Source: Allosediminivita pacifica
GTDB taxonomy: Bacteria > Pseudomonadota > Alphaproteobacteria > Rhodobacterales > Rhodobacteraceae
Direction of reading: 5' to 3'
NCBI RefSeq assembly: GCF_003054175.1
Contig: NZ_QBKN01000031.1
Location: 1 to 51,239 of the forward strand
DNA length: 51,239 nucleotides
Part shown: one piece after another, positions 37,977 to 46,362 of the stretch
How positions within the stretch are numbered: position 1 is the stretch's first letter
Layout of the letters: each line of letters begins with the position of its first letter
The notes under the pieces: model-generated
The model's database searches: none
What the model saw: the letters and a program-made list of their open reading frames with translations, nothing else
Told to the model about the DNA's origin: nothing
Position numbers and translations under genes: made by a program

Positions 37977-39413
37977 TCAGCTGGTGACGGCCCGGCGCAA
38001 CGGTTCCACCTGGGCCGGTTCGTAGGGATCCTGGTCGAAGAAGCGCTGTTGCGCGTCGTCGTAGACGCAGGCGGTATTGCGGCCCGACTTCTTGGCCGAA
38101 TAGAGCGCGCGGTCAGCCCGTTCGAGCAGTTTTTCCGGTGAAAGCCCATCGCGGGGGCCGGCAATGGCCGCGCCGACGCTGACCCCGATCCGGATCCGGG
38201 GAAGGCCCGGAAGACTGAACGGCGCCCCGCCGACCATGTCCCGGGCCCGCTCAGCTAGTTCGCGGGCCATGCCCTCGTCGGGAACAGAGTAGCCGAAGAC
38301 GAACTCGTCTCCCCCGATCCTGGCAAGGAGATCGGCATCACATAGCTTGCGCCGGAAGCGCTCCCCCACCTCGGCCAGCAGGGCATCCCCGGCGGCGTGC
38401 CCATGGGTATCGTTCACCTGCTTGAACCCGTCGAGGTCAGCGAGGAACAGCGCGTAGGGGCTTGTGACACCGCCGCCGATACGCCTCGAGAGATGCGATA
38501 GCGCGAAACGCCGGTTGTTCAGATCGGTGAGCGAGTCCGTGATGGCTGCGCGCAGGCTGTCGCGCATCCCCGCCCGCAGCCTGTCCCGACGGCGCTTGCG
38601 GGCAACCTGTCGCCGGAGCCGCACGGCGAGTTCATCAAGCTCCGGCTCTCCGGAAATCACCTCGCAGGCCCCAAGGTCCAGGGCGCGGGCGGCAGCTGCG
38701 GACCGCGAGGGGCCGGCGATATAGATCAGTGACGAATGCCGGGTCGCGCGGTTGGCATGGAGCTGCGAAAGGAGCGCCTCGGCAATGGTGGCTCGCCCGG
38801 GATCCTCGGTGATCACATAGACATCCGCCGCACCACTCGCCGCGGTCAGCGCAGCTTCCGGAACCAGGACCTCCACATGGTCGTCAAGCCGGGCACCGAG
38901 TTCCTCTTGCAGTCGACCGAGGGCAATGTCGCCCCCACCGCTGACCAGCGCGATCCGCGCCGGACGGTGAAAGGGCGATGCGGGTTCGCAAAAGCCGGCC
39001 GCCGGGGGCTGCTCAAACTCGAGGCTCAGCTCGGCCTCGGCAGCCTGCTGGCGCAGAAGGGCGCGGACCCGTGCCAGGAAAAGCTGTTCGTCCAGTGGCC
39101 CGGTGAGAACTTCGTCCGCGCCCGCCGCGAGCCAATCCAGCCTGTGTGGCGCGTTCTGTTCGGCATGGCGCAAGATCAGCCGGACGTCGCGCCCCTGCGG
39201 CAGTGCGCGCAACCTCTTGCAGAACGTCAGCGCATCGAGATCGGGCAATTCCGACGAGACGACCAGCACGTCGGGGCAGTTCCAGGCGAGGGAGGCCAGC
39301 GCGGATTCACCGGTCAGTTCCTGACGCACGTTGTAGAAGGCCGAGGACAGCTTGACGCGCAAAACAATTGAGCTCGTCGGAACGGCATCGACGATAAGAA
39401 TTGTCCCGCTCAT
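37977..39413 (-). CDS. PleD-like diguanylate cyclase with degenerate receiver
   Basis: The 478-residue protein has the PleD layout: receiver 1 (1-125), receiver-like domain 2 (about 150-275) and a GGDEF domain (about 310-460) with active site RIGGDEF near residue 365. Receiver 1 keeps D9, but D10 is Ala and the phospho-acceptor equivalent to PleD D53 is S53 (LVVSSELPD). Phosphorylation is therefore not expected. The inhibitory RxxD site five residues before GGDEF reads CDAD, so product inhibition may be lost. Cyclic-di-GMP synthesis is likely retained. Confidence 0.9.
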   Translation of the reverse strand: MSGTILIVDAVPTSSIVLRVKLSSAFYNVRQELTGESALASLAWNCPDVLVVSSELPDLDALTFCKRLRALPQGRDVRLILRHAEQNAPHRLDWLAAGADEVLTGPLDEQLFLARVRALLRQQAAEAELSLEFEQPPAAGFCEPASPFHRPARIALVSGGGDIALGRLQEELGARLDDHVEVLVPEAALTAASGAADVYVITEDPGRATIAEALLSQLHANRATRHSSLIYIAGPSRSAAAARALDLGACEVISGEPELDELAVRLRRQVARKRRRDRLRAGMRDSLRAAITDSLTDLNNRRFALSHLSRRIGGGVTSPYALFLADLDGFKQVNDTHGHAAGDALLAEVGERFRRKLCDADLLARIGGDEFVFGYSVPDEGMARELAERARDMVGGAPFSLPGLPRIRIGVSVGAAIAGPRDGLSPEKLLERADRALYSAKKSGRNTACVYDDAQQRFFDQDPYEPAQVEPLRRAVTS

Positions 39414-39520
39414 CTGTGCTACGTCTCCTCAACACGTTGCGGTGGGGCCACGCGACGGCTAGGTCGCTTGGCAATCTTTGGAGAAGACTGGTTAACAAAG
39501 CATTTCAGGCTGAGGGAAAC

Positions 39521-39805
39521 ATGGCGTTGACACAAGATGCAGCAGAGATGATCGGCCTTCAGGCCGTGGCCTGGCTCGCCGGAGAGGACGAGCTCTTGCC
39601 GGTCTTCCTCGGCTCCACCGGTGCCTCCGAGCGGGAGTTCCGCGAGAACCTGCAGGACCCCGACTTCCAGGGGGCGGTTCTCGACTTCCTGATGATGGAC
39701 GATGCCTGGATCAGTGCCTTCTGCGAAGCGGCGGGCCTCGACTACGACGCCCCGCGCCAGGCGCGGGTGATGCTGCCCGGCGGAGCGGAAACGCATTGGA
39801 CATGA
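39521..39805 (+). CDS. DUF3572 family protein
   Basis: The 94-residue protein matches DUF3572: QDAAEMIGLQAVAWLAGEDELLPVFLGSTGAS, FQGAVLDFLMMDDAWISAFCEAAGL. It is a small, all-helical alphaproteobacterial protein of unknown function. The ATG at 39521 (MALTQDAAE) follows GAGGGAAAC; homology begins there. It overlaps the start of the HAD hydrolase gene by 4 bases (ATGA-like), so the two are coupled. It is divergent from the GGDEF gene. Confidence 0.92.
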   Translation: MALTQDAAEMIGLQAVAWLAGEDELLPVFLGSTGASEREFRENLQDPDFQGAVLDFLMMDDAWISAFCEAAGLDYDAPRQARVMLPGGAETHWT

Positions 39806-40521
39806 ACAGCCCAGCCATCTCCGCGATCCTGTTCGACAAGGACGGCACGCTCTTCGATTTCGCGGCCACCTGGAACGGCTGGGCCGCCAACTTGATCACG
39901 CGCCTTTCCGAGGGTGACCCGGCATGCGCCCGGGCGCTTGCGACGGCGCTGCGTTTCGACCTCGCCAAGACAGCGTTCGAACCGGACAGCCCCGTCATCG
40001 CCGGCAGCGGCGCCGAAGTCGCCCGGCTGATTGCGGACGCACTCGCCGAAAGCGACACGCAGGCGATCGAGGAGATCCTCTCCGAAGAGGCCGAAACCGC
40101 CCCCCTGGCCGAACCGGTTCCCCTGGCGCCGCTGATGCTGCGGCTGCGCCGGAGTGGGCTGAAGCTCGGCGTCGCCACCAACGACTCCGAGGCCGCGGCG
40201 CGCTCACATCTATCGCGTGCGGGCATCGACGCGACGCTGCACTTCATTGCCGGATACGACAGCGGGCATGGCGCGAAACCGGACCCGGGGCCCCTGCTCG
40301 CCTTCGCCGATGCGATGGGACTGCCGCCGTCTGCCTGTGCCATGGTGGGCGACAGCACCCATGACCTCGCCGCGGCAAAAGCGGCCGGGTTCCGCGCCGT
40401 CGGCGTCCTGACGGGCCCCGCGCGGGCCGCCGAGCTAGCGCCCTTCGCGGAGGTCGTCTTCCCCGACATCGGGCACCTCGAGGACTGGCTCGTCCGGCAG
40501 CGCCCGCCCTCACCTCTCTGA
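39802..40521 (+). CDS. HAD family hydrolase (phosphoglycolate phosphatase-like)
   Basis: The 239-residue phosphatase has all HAD motifs: ILFDKDGTLFDF (nucleophile Asp about 14), GVATNDSE (motif II), GAKPDPGP (Lys, motif III) and MVGDSTHDLAAAKAAG (motif IV). The helical cap after motif I places it in subfamily IA, which includes phosphoglycolate phosphatase. The substrate is not determined. I prefer the ATG at 39802 to the TTG at 39796. Confidence 0.92.
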   Translation: MNSPAISAILFDKDGTLFDFAATWNGWAANLITRLSEGDPACARALATALRFDLAKTAFEPDSPVIAGSGAEVARLIADALAESDTQAIEEILSEEAETAPLAEPVPLAPLMLRLRRSGLKLGVATNDSEAAARSHLSRAGIDATLHFIAGYDSGHGAKPDPGPLLAFADAMGLPPSACAMVGDSTHDLAAAKAAGFRAVGVLTGPARAAELAPFAEVVFPDIGHLEDWLVRQRPPSPL

Positions 40522-40606
40522 AAACGACGCAATCCGTCGCGAAACGGCATTCAGCCTCCTCGGCTCGGCGTTCTCCTGAACGTCGGGTCAACAGCAGGGG
40601 GCGGCA

Positions 40607-42175
40607 ATGGCACATTCAGAGGCGCAGGCGGCGAGGCGGAGGCGCAGCGGCGGTCGAGCGGGCCACGCCCAGCGGCGCGGTGTCGCCGCGATCGAACAGG
40701 CTCCCTGGCGCCAGCCGATCAACATCGACGCCCCGACCGAGCCCATGTCGCCCGAGGCTGTCGGCAGGATGCACGAGGCGGTCATGCGCATCCTCGAGGA
40801 AATCGGCATCGAATTCCTCCACCCCGAGGCCGCGCGCCTGCTGGCCGAAGCCGGGGCCGAGGTCACGGGCAGCAATGTCCGGATGGACCGCGGGATGGTC
40901 ATGGAGCATCTCGCCACCGCCCCCGAATGCTTTACCATCACGCCGCGCAACCCGGACCGGATGATCACTGTCGGCGGCAGATCGCTGCTGTTCGGATGCG
41001 TCTCCTCGCCGCCGAACTACAGGGACATGGAAATCGGCCGCAAGGTCCCGGGCACCCGGCGGCACTGCCGCGAGCTGCTCATGCTCTCGCAGTATTTCAA
41101 TTGCATCCATTTCCTGGGTGGCTATCCGGTCGAACCGGTGGACCTGCACCCCTCAACCCGTCATCTCGACGTGCTCTACGACAAGCTGACGCTAAGCGAC
41201 AAGCCAATGCACGCCTACAGCCTCGGCCCCGAGCGGATCGAGGACGCAATGGAGATGGTGCGCATCGCGGGCGGCCTCAGCGAAGAGGATTTCGCCGCCA
41301 CGCCGCGGATGTACACCAACATCAACTCCACCTCGCCGCTCAAGCACGACTGGCCGATGCTGGACGGTTGGATGCGCATGGCACGGCGCGGGCAGGCGCT
41401 GGTTGTGACCCCTTTCACGCTGGCCGGCGCCATGGCCCCGGTGACCATGGCCGGCGCCGTTGCCCAGTCGCTGGCCGAGGCTCTGTCGGCCGCGGTCCTC
41501 GCACAGGTGATCCGCCCCGGTGCCCCCACCGCCATCGGCACGTTTACCTCGAACGTCGACATGAAAAGCGGCGCCCCGGCCTTCGGCACGCCCGAATACA
41601 TGCGCGCCACCCAGATGACCGGCCAGATGGCGCGGCACTACCGGCTCCCGATGCGGGCCAGCGGCGCCTGCACCGCCAACGTTCCCGACGCCCAGGCCAT
41701 GTGGGAGACCGAGCACAGCCTTTGGTCGGCGATCCAGTCGGGCGCCCAGATGGTCTACCACGCGGCCGGCTGGCTCGAGGGCGGCCTCATCGCGAGCCCC
41801 GAAAAGTTCGTGATGGATTGCGAGGTGCTGGGGCAGCTCATCCGCTACATGGACACCGAGATATCCGAGGTGAACGATACGACACTGGCCCTCGACGCCA
41901 TCGCCGAGGTCGGCCCCTCGGGCCATTTCTTCGGCTGCCAGCACACGCAGGACCGCTACACGACAGCATTCCACTCCCCCTTTCTGAGCGACTGGAAGAA
42001 CCACGAGGCCTGGATGGCCGCGGGCGGCGTCTGGACAGCCGAACGTGCACACCTCGTCTTCCGGAGGATCGTCGAAAGCTTCGAGCCGCCCGCCATGGAC
42101 ATTGCCATCCGCGAAGAGCTCGACAGTTTCGTGGCCCGGCGAAAGGCAGAAGGCGGCGCCCCGACCGAATTCTGA
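40607..42175 (+). CDS. Trimethylamine methyltransferase (MttB) family protein without pyrrolysine
   Basis: The 522-residue TIM-barrel protein belongs to the MttB/COG5598 superfamily: HEAVMRILEEIGIEFLHPEAARLL, YDKLTLSDKPMHAYSLGP, VTPFTLAGAMAPVTMAGAVAQSLAEAL, MYHAAGW-like MVYHAAGWLEGGL. The frame is continuous with no amber codon, so it lacks pyrrolysine. Members without it, such as MtgB, demethylate quaternary amines like glycine betaine to a corrinoid protein. No corrinoid protein gene is nearby. A basic Ala/Arg-rich N-terminus (1-28) precedes the domain. Confidence 0.9.
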   Translation: MAHSEAQAARRRRSGGRAGHAQRRGVAAIEQAPWRQPINIDAPTEPMSPEAVGRMHEAVMRILEEIGIEFLHPEAARLLAEAGAEVTGSNVRMDRGMVMEHLATAPECFTITPRNPDRMITVGGRSLLFGCVSSPPNYRDMEIGRKVPGTRRHCRELLMLSQYFNCIHFLGGYPVEPVDLHPSTRHLDVLYDKLTLSDKPMHAYSLGPERIEDAMEMVRIAGGLSEEDFAATPRMYTNINSTSPLKHDWPMLDGWMRMARRGQALVVTPFTLAGAMAPVTMAGAVAQSLAEALSAAVLAQVIRPGAPTAIGTFTSNVDMKSGAPAFGTPEYMRATQMTGQMARHYRLPMRASGACTANVPDAQAMWETEHSLWSAIQSGAQMVYHAAGWLEGGLIASPEKFVMDCEVLGQLIRYMDTEISEVNDTTLALDAIAEVGPSGHFFGCQHTQDRYTTAFHSPFLSDWKNHEAWMAAGGVWTAERAHLVFRRIVESFEPPAMDIAIREELDSFVARRKAEGGAPTEF

Positions 42176-42284
42176 TCCCTCCCCTCACGTCTTCGGGATT
42201 TTTTGCATCGCTTTGAAGCTGTTGCGGTGATGTTAAGCTCCGTGGCCCAGCCTTGTGAGAAACAGCAGGGCAGAAACACTAACG

Positions 42285-42890
42285 ATGCACGGACTGATCT
42301 TTCGAACGGTTCAGGTGTTCCTCCAGGACACCTACGGGGCACGCACATGGCAGGACGTCGTGCGCGCCGCCGCGCTCGACCTGACCGAGTTCGAGGCGAT
42401 GCTTCACTACGACGACTGGCTCCTCGACGAGGTGCTGGAAGGCGCCGCCAGCGTTCTGGGCAAATCCCGCGCGGCCATTCTCGAGGATGTGGGCACCTAC
42501 CTGATCTCGCATCCCAACCGCGAGGGGCTCCGGCGCCTGCTGCGCTTCGGTGGCGAGGATTTTACCGAATTCCTCTATTCGCTCAACGACCTGCCGGATC
42601 GCGCGCGTCTCGCCGTGTCCGACCTCGATCTACCCGACCTCGAACTCCGCGACTTCGGAAACGGCCGCTTCTGCCTGCAGGTCGCGGGACCCCACGAAGG
42701 CTTCAGCTGGGTCCTCATGGGTATTCTCAGGGCGATGGCCGACGACTACGGCACACTCGCCATGCTAGACCACCACGGCATGGCACGCGCCCGCGCGATG
42801 ATCGATGTGGTAATCGTGCAGCAGGAATATGCGCGCGGGCGAAATTTCGAACTCGGAGCAATGCCCTACGACCAGTCGGCCGCATCATGA
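42285..42890 (+). CDS. H-NOX (haem NO-binding) domain protein lacking the haem ligand
   Basis: The 201-residue protein has the H-NOX fold: MHGLIFRTVQVFLQDTYGARTW, LHYDDWLLDEVLEGAASVLGKSRAAILEDVGTYLI, and RLLRFGGEDFTEFLYSLNDLPDRARLAVSDL. In H-NOX the residue after this LxxL is the proximal haem His; here it is P104 (LNDLPDRAR). The YxSxR haem-propionate motif is also absent (CLQVAGPHEG). The protein is thus unlikely to bind haem in the normal way. It overlaps the HNOBA-GGDEF gene by 4 bases. The ATG at 42285 is chosen because the fold begins there. Confidence 0.88.
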   Translation: MHGLIFRTVQVFLQDTYGARTWQDVVRAAALDLTEFEAMLHYDDWLLDEVLEGAASVLGKSRAAILEDVGTYLISHPNREGLRRLLRFGGEDFTEFLYSLNDLPDRARLAVSDLDLPDLELRDFGNGRFCLQVAGPHEGFSWVLMGILRAMADDYGTLAMLDHHGMARARAMIDVVIVQQEYARGRNFELGAMPYDQSAAS

Positions 42891-43909
42891 TGGTCGATCC
42901 CGAAATCCTCATGCGGCTTCTGCCGATGCACGCCCGGCTTAATCCCACCGGCCACATCCTGCAGGCGGGCCCGACCCTGACCAAGCTCAGCGAAGGGCGC
43001 CGCCTCGTCGGCTGCCGCTTCCTCGAGGTGTTCGAGATCTGCCGCCCGCGGGCGATCAAGTCCATGGAGGCCCTCCTTGCGACCCCGGGACGCAAGCTGC
43101 ACATGCGCCTCAGGGACAGGCGGCGCACGCAGCTCAAGGGATTTGCCGTCCCCGACGGATCGGGCGGGGCGGTGCTCGACCTCTCCTTCGGGATCTCGGT
43201 CGTGGACGCGGTGCGCGACTACGGGCTGACCTCGACCGACTTCTCCCCCACCGACCTCACGATCGAGATGCTCTACCTGGTCGAGGCGAAGTCCGCCGCA
43301 ATGGAGGCATCGCGCACGCTGAACAAGCGGCTCGAGGGCGCCAAGATCGCCGCCGAGGAACGCGCCTTCACCGACACGCTCACCGGACTTCGGAACCGCC
43401 GCGCCTGCGATCACGTGCTCGACCGCCGCCTGCGCAACCGCGAACCCTTCGCGCTGATGCAGGTGGACCTCGACTTCTTCAAGCAGGTGAACGATTCCCT
43501 CGGTCACGCCGCGGGCGATCATGTCCTGCGGCAGGTCGCCGGGATCATGCTGAACGAGGTGCGCCAGATCGATACGGTGGCGCGCGTCGGGGGCGACGAG
43601 TTCCTCATCGTTCTCGATGGAATCACCGATCACGCCATCCTCTCCTCCATCGCCCGGCGCCTGATCGAACGGATCGAATCCCCGATCCCCTACGAAGGGG
43701 AGGAGTGCCGCATCTCGGCCAGCATCGGCATCGCGATAAACCGCGGTGACCAGGCGCGCGACAGCCTCTGTCAGCAGACCGACCTCGCCCTCTACGCCTC
43801 GAAGCGCGGGGGCCGTGGACGCCACCAATTCTACAATCGCACTGCCATCGGCGCGCCCGGCCTGCCCCGGGATCCGAGCCTGACCGCCGGTCACCCTGAA
43901 GAAGGGTGA
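42887..43909 (+). CDS. HNOBA-GGDEF diguanylate cyclase
   Basis: The 340-residue protein has an N-terminal HNOB-associated (HNOBA, PAS-like) domain (about 10-135: MHARLNPTGHILQAGPTLTKLS, LVGCRFLEVFEICRPRA). A coiled linker (about 137-165) and a GGDEF domain follow, with TDTLTGLRNRRA, DLDFFKQVNDSLGHAAGDHVL and RVGGDEF (about 235). The inhibitory RxxD site (RQID) is intact five residues before. It should make cyclic-di-GMP under control of its H-NOX partner. This pairing matches the HnoX/HnoC type, in which NO regulates the cyclase, although the H-NOX here is degenerate. Confidence 0.92.
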   Translation: MMVDPEILMRLLPMHARLNPTGHILQAGPTLTKLSEGRRLVGCRFLEVFEICRPRAIKSMEALLATPGRKLHMRLRDRRRTQLKGFAVPDGSGGAVLDLSFGISVVDAVRDYGLTSTDFSPTDLTIEMLYLVEAKSAAMEASRTLNKRLEGAKIAAEERAFTDTLTGLRNRRACDHVLDRRLRNREPFALMQVDLDFFKQVNDSLGHAAGDHVLRQVAGIMLNEVRQIDTVARVGGDEFLIVLDGITDHAILSSIARRLIERIESPIPYEGEECRISASIGIAINRGDQARDSLCQQTDLALYASKRGGRGRHQFYNRTAIGAPGLPRDPSLTAGHPEEG

Positions 43910-43968
43910 TTTTTCCGCGTATGGGTCTTGATCCCCCCGAAACAGCGCAGTAGATAGCGCGCCACGGT

Positions 43969-44043
43969 TGGGGTGTAGCCAAGTGGTAAGGCACCGGTTT
44001 TTGGTACCGCGCACCGCAGGTTCGAATCCTGCCACCCCAGCCA
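43969..44043 (+). tRNA. tRNA-Gln (anticodon TTG)
   Basis: A full cloverleaf of 75 bases with encoded CCA is present. The acceptor TGGGGTG pairs with CACCCCA, the D-arm includes AAGTGGTAAGGC, the anticodon loop TTTTGGT carries TTG and the T-arm is GCAGG-TTCGAAT-CCTGC. It is a common integration site for genomic islands. A decayed integrase follows 40 bases downstream. Confidence 0.97.
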
Positions 44044-44083
44044 ATGACCTCAGAGAACTCTATACCTCCCAATGGGATAGCCG

Positions 44084-44579
44084 TTGATCAAGCGGCCAGC
44101 CTCCCGTCTCCACATCGCGGTGGTTCACAAACTGGTTCACATCGGGCGGGGTGTAGACCGCGCGAACCGTCGAGAATGTGAGGCCCCATCTCGTTCAAAA
44201 AACGGGATCTTCTACTTCCGATGCCGCTGGCCCGAAAAAATACGCTGCTTCAGCGCGCTCGCGTTTCTGTCGGTTTCGCTACGCACACACCTCCTCGCCG
44301 AAGCGGTAAAGCGGTCGGCCGACATGCTCTCCTCGATCGAAGCAGAAGAGAAACACGTGCTCGAAGAACTTCAGGACAATCCCGTCGGCGAAGACCGCGT
44401 CCAGGCAATACTGAAAGAGATGGTACGGCGCGCCGTGGTCAGAGGTCGTCGAAGCCCCGGCGGTTGCCCGCCAAGTGCTCTCTTTCCTCAGTCGTCTTGA
44501 CGACCTGAGGGCCCGCGTGGAGCGGGACTTCGACGACCCTCTCGATGTGGGGCGGGATCTGCTCACCGATCAGGATTGA
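44084..44579 (+). pseudogene. Decayed tyrosine integrase beside tRNA-Gln
   Basis: The first frame (44084-44500) encodes NGIFYFRCRWPEKIR and then LSVSLRTHLLAEAVKRSADMLSSIEAEE, the N-terminal signature of phage integrases (YFRxRxP, SLxT, EAxxR). A second plausible coding stretch in another frame (about 44415-44579, ending LLTDQD) follows, consistent with frameshift. The whole catalytic domain with its R...HxxR...Y residues is missing. Position right after a tRNA gene supports an old island insertion. A tandem repeat TGGTTCACA lies at 44121-44129 and 44133-44141. Confidence 0.5.
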
Positions 44580-44924
44580 AGCCGGCCCAGGATGCAATGA
44601 GGCCGCCCATGTTGCTGTCGGAGGCGCTCGAGCAAGCCTGCGCAGAGGCCCCCGCGAGACGTGGAGAACAAGATCCGGGACATCGGGAAACTCGCCATGG
44701 CGTATCTCGCCGACGTGGCTGTGGCTTCAATCGTGCTCGAGCAGTCCTTCGAGTTCCTGTTCAATGTATGGATGCTGCCAAAGGGCTGGAGAAAAGGTCA
44801 CGGCCGGAACAGGCATGACAAAATCGGCAAAGACCTGTGTCCCTGAAGAGTTTCGCGACGCCGATACCCAAGACGCTCAGCTGCTCGGGACCATACGCGG
44901 AAATCGATGGCCCCGAGTGGTCGA
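44580..44924. other. Region without recognisable gene after the integrase remnant
   Basis: Only short open frames are present, such as 61 codons at 44661-44846 (GTG start), and none resembles a known protein. The lower GC and lack of strong coding bias suggest decayed island DNA. gabD ends at 44925 on the other strand. Confidence 0.35.
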
Positions 44925-46361
44925 TCAGAGACCGCCGAAGTGGAACGCCTTGGTCTCGAGATATTCCTCGATTCCCTCCTGCGCCCCCTCACGTCCGAGG
45001 CCAGACGCCTTGACGCCACCGAAGGGGGCCTCGGCATGGCTCACCGCGCCGGTGTTGAGGCCAACAAGACCGACCTCGAGTGCTTCACCGAAGCGGAAGG
45101 CGCGGGCCATGTCGGTGGTGAAGAAATACGCCGCGAGGCCGAATGGCGTGCCGTTGGCGATCTTCAGAACCTCTTCCTCGGTTTCGAAGCGGAACACCGG
45201 GGCGACGGGCCCGAAGGTTTCCTCGCCCGCGAGCTGCATGTCGGTCGTCGCGCCGGTCAGCACCACCGGATCGGCGAATTGCGGCGCCAGATCGCGCGGC
45301 TGCGTCGCGCGGGTGGCGCCCTTCGACAAGGCATCCTCTACATGGGCGTTGATCTTGGTGATCGCGGCGGCGTTGATCATCGGGCCGATGGTGGTGCCGT
45401 CCTCGGTGCCCGCGCCGACCTTGAGCGCATCGACCTTTTCCGCCAGCTTCACGACGAAGGCGTCATGGATGCCCGATTGCACCAGCAGACGGTTGGCGCA
45501 GACGCAGGTCTGCCCGCCGTTGCGGAACTTGGAGGCCATCGCCCCTTCGACCGCCGCATCGAGATCGGCGTCGTCGAAGACGATGAACGGCGCGTTGCCG
45601 CCCAGCTCCAGCGACATCTTCTTGAGCGACGGGGCGCATTGTTCGGCCAGCAGGGCGCCGACGCGGGTCGAGCCGGTGAAGGACAGCTTACGCACCACCG
45701 GCGACGAGGTCAGCGCGCCGCCGATGGCCTCGGGGCGGCCCGTCACGCAGTTCAGGACGCCCGCAGGGATGCCCGCCCGCTCGGCAAGAACGCAGAGCGC
45801 CAGCGCCGAATAGGGCGTGAAATCCGACGGCTTGATGACCATCGTGCAGCCCGCCGCGAGGCCAGGCGCGACCTTGCGAGTGATCATCGCGTTGGGGAAG
45901 TTCCACGGCGTGATGATGGCGCAGACGCCCACCGGCTCCTTCATGGCAAAGATCTTCTTGCCCGGCACCGGCGAGGGGATGATGTGGCCGTTGATGCGGC
46001 GCGCTTCCTCGGCGAACCATCGCACGAAGGAGGCACCGTAGAGGATCTCGCCCTTCGCCTCGGCCAGCGGCTTGCCCTGCTCCGTGGTCAGGATCAGCGC
46101 CAGGTCGTCCGCATGGGCGACCATCAACTCGTACCATTTCATCAGAAGGTCGGCGCGCTCCAGGTGCGTGCGCGCCTTCCACGCGACCATCGCTTCTTCG
46201 GCGGCGGCGATGGCGGCATCGGTTTCCGCAGCGGTGCAATCGGGCATGTGGCCCATCGGCGCGCCGGTCGCCGGGTCGATAACGGCCATGTCGTCGCGGG
46301 AGATCCATTCGCCGCCGACCAGCGCCGCCTGACGGAACAGGTCGTTGTCCTTGAGGTTCAT
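44925..46361 (-). CDS. gabD: NAD(P)-dependent succinate-semialdehyde dehydrogenase
   Basis: The 478-residue aldehyde dehydrogenase oxidises succinate semialdehyde to succinate, the last step of GABA breakdown. Motifs are PVGVCAIITPWNFPNAMITRKVAPGLAAG, FTGSTRVG, catalytic Glu in LELGGNAPF, catalytic Cys in NGGQTCVCANR and EETFGPVAPV; the TCVCANR context and length (about 480) match GabD. The upstream gene, one base away, is a 5'-deleted dehydrogenase, so the original promoter has gone and expression is uncertain. Confidence 0.93.
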   Translation of the reverse strand: MNLKDNDLFRQAALVGGEWISRDDMAVIDPATGAPMGHMPDCTAAETDAAIAAAEEAMVAWKARTHLERADLLMKWYELMVAHADDLALILTTEQGKPLAEAKGEILYGASFVRWFAEEARRINGHIIPSPVPGKKIFAMKEPVGVCAIITPWNFPNAMITRKVAPGLAAGCTMVIKPSDFTPYSALALCVLAERAGIPAGVLNCVTGRPEAIGGALTSSPVVRKLSFTGSTRVGALLAEQCAPSLKKMSLELGGNAPFIVFDDADLDAAVEGAMASKFRNGGQTCVCANRLLVQSGIHDAFVVKLAEKVDALKVGAGTEDGTTIGPMINAAAITKINAHVEDALSKGATRATQPRDLAPQFADPVVLTGATTDMQLAGEETFGPVAPVFRFETEEEVLKIANGTPFGLAAYFFTTDMARAFRFGEALEVGLVGLNTGAVSHAEAPFGGVKASGLGREGAQEGIEEYLETKAFHFGGL

Positions 46362-46362
46362 C

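Noticed and set aside
44545-45813. 422-codon plus-strand frame over gabD
   Set aside because: The Ser/Ala/Pro-rich product lacks motifs, while GabD on the other strand is complete.
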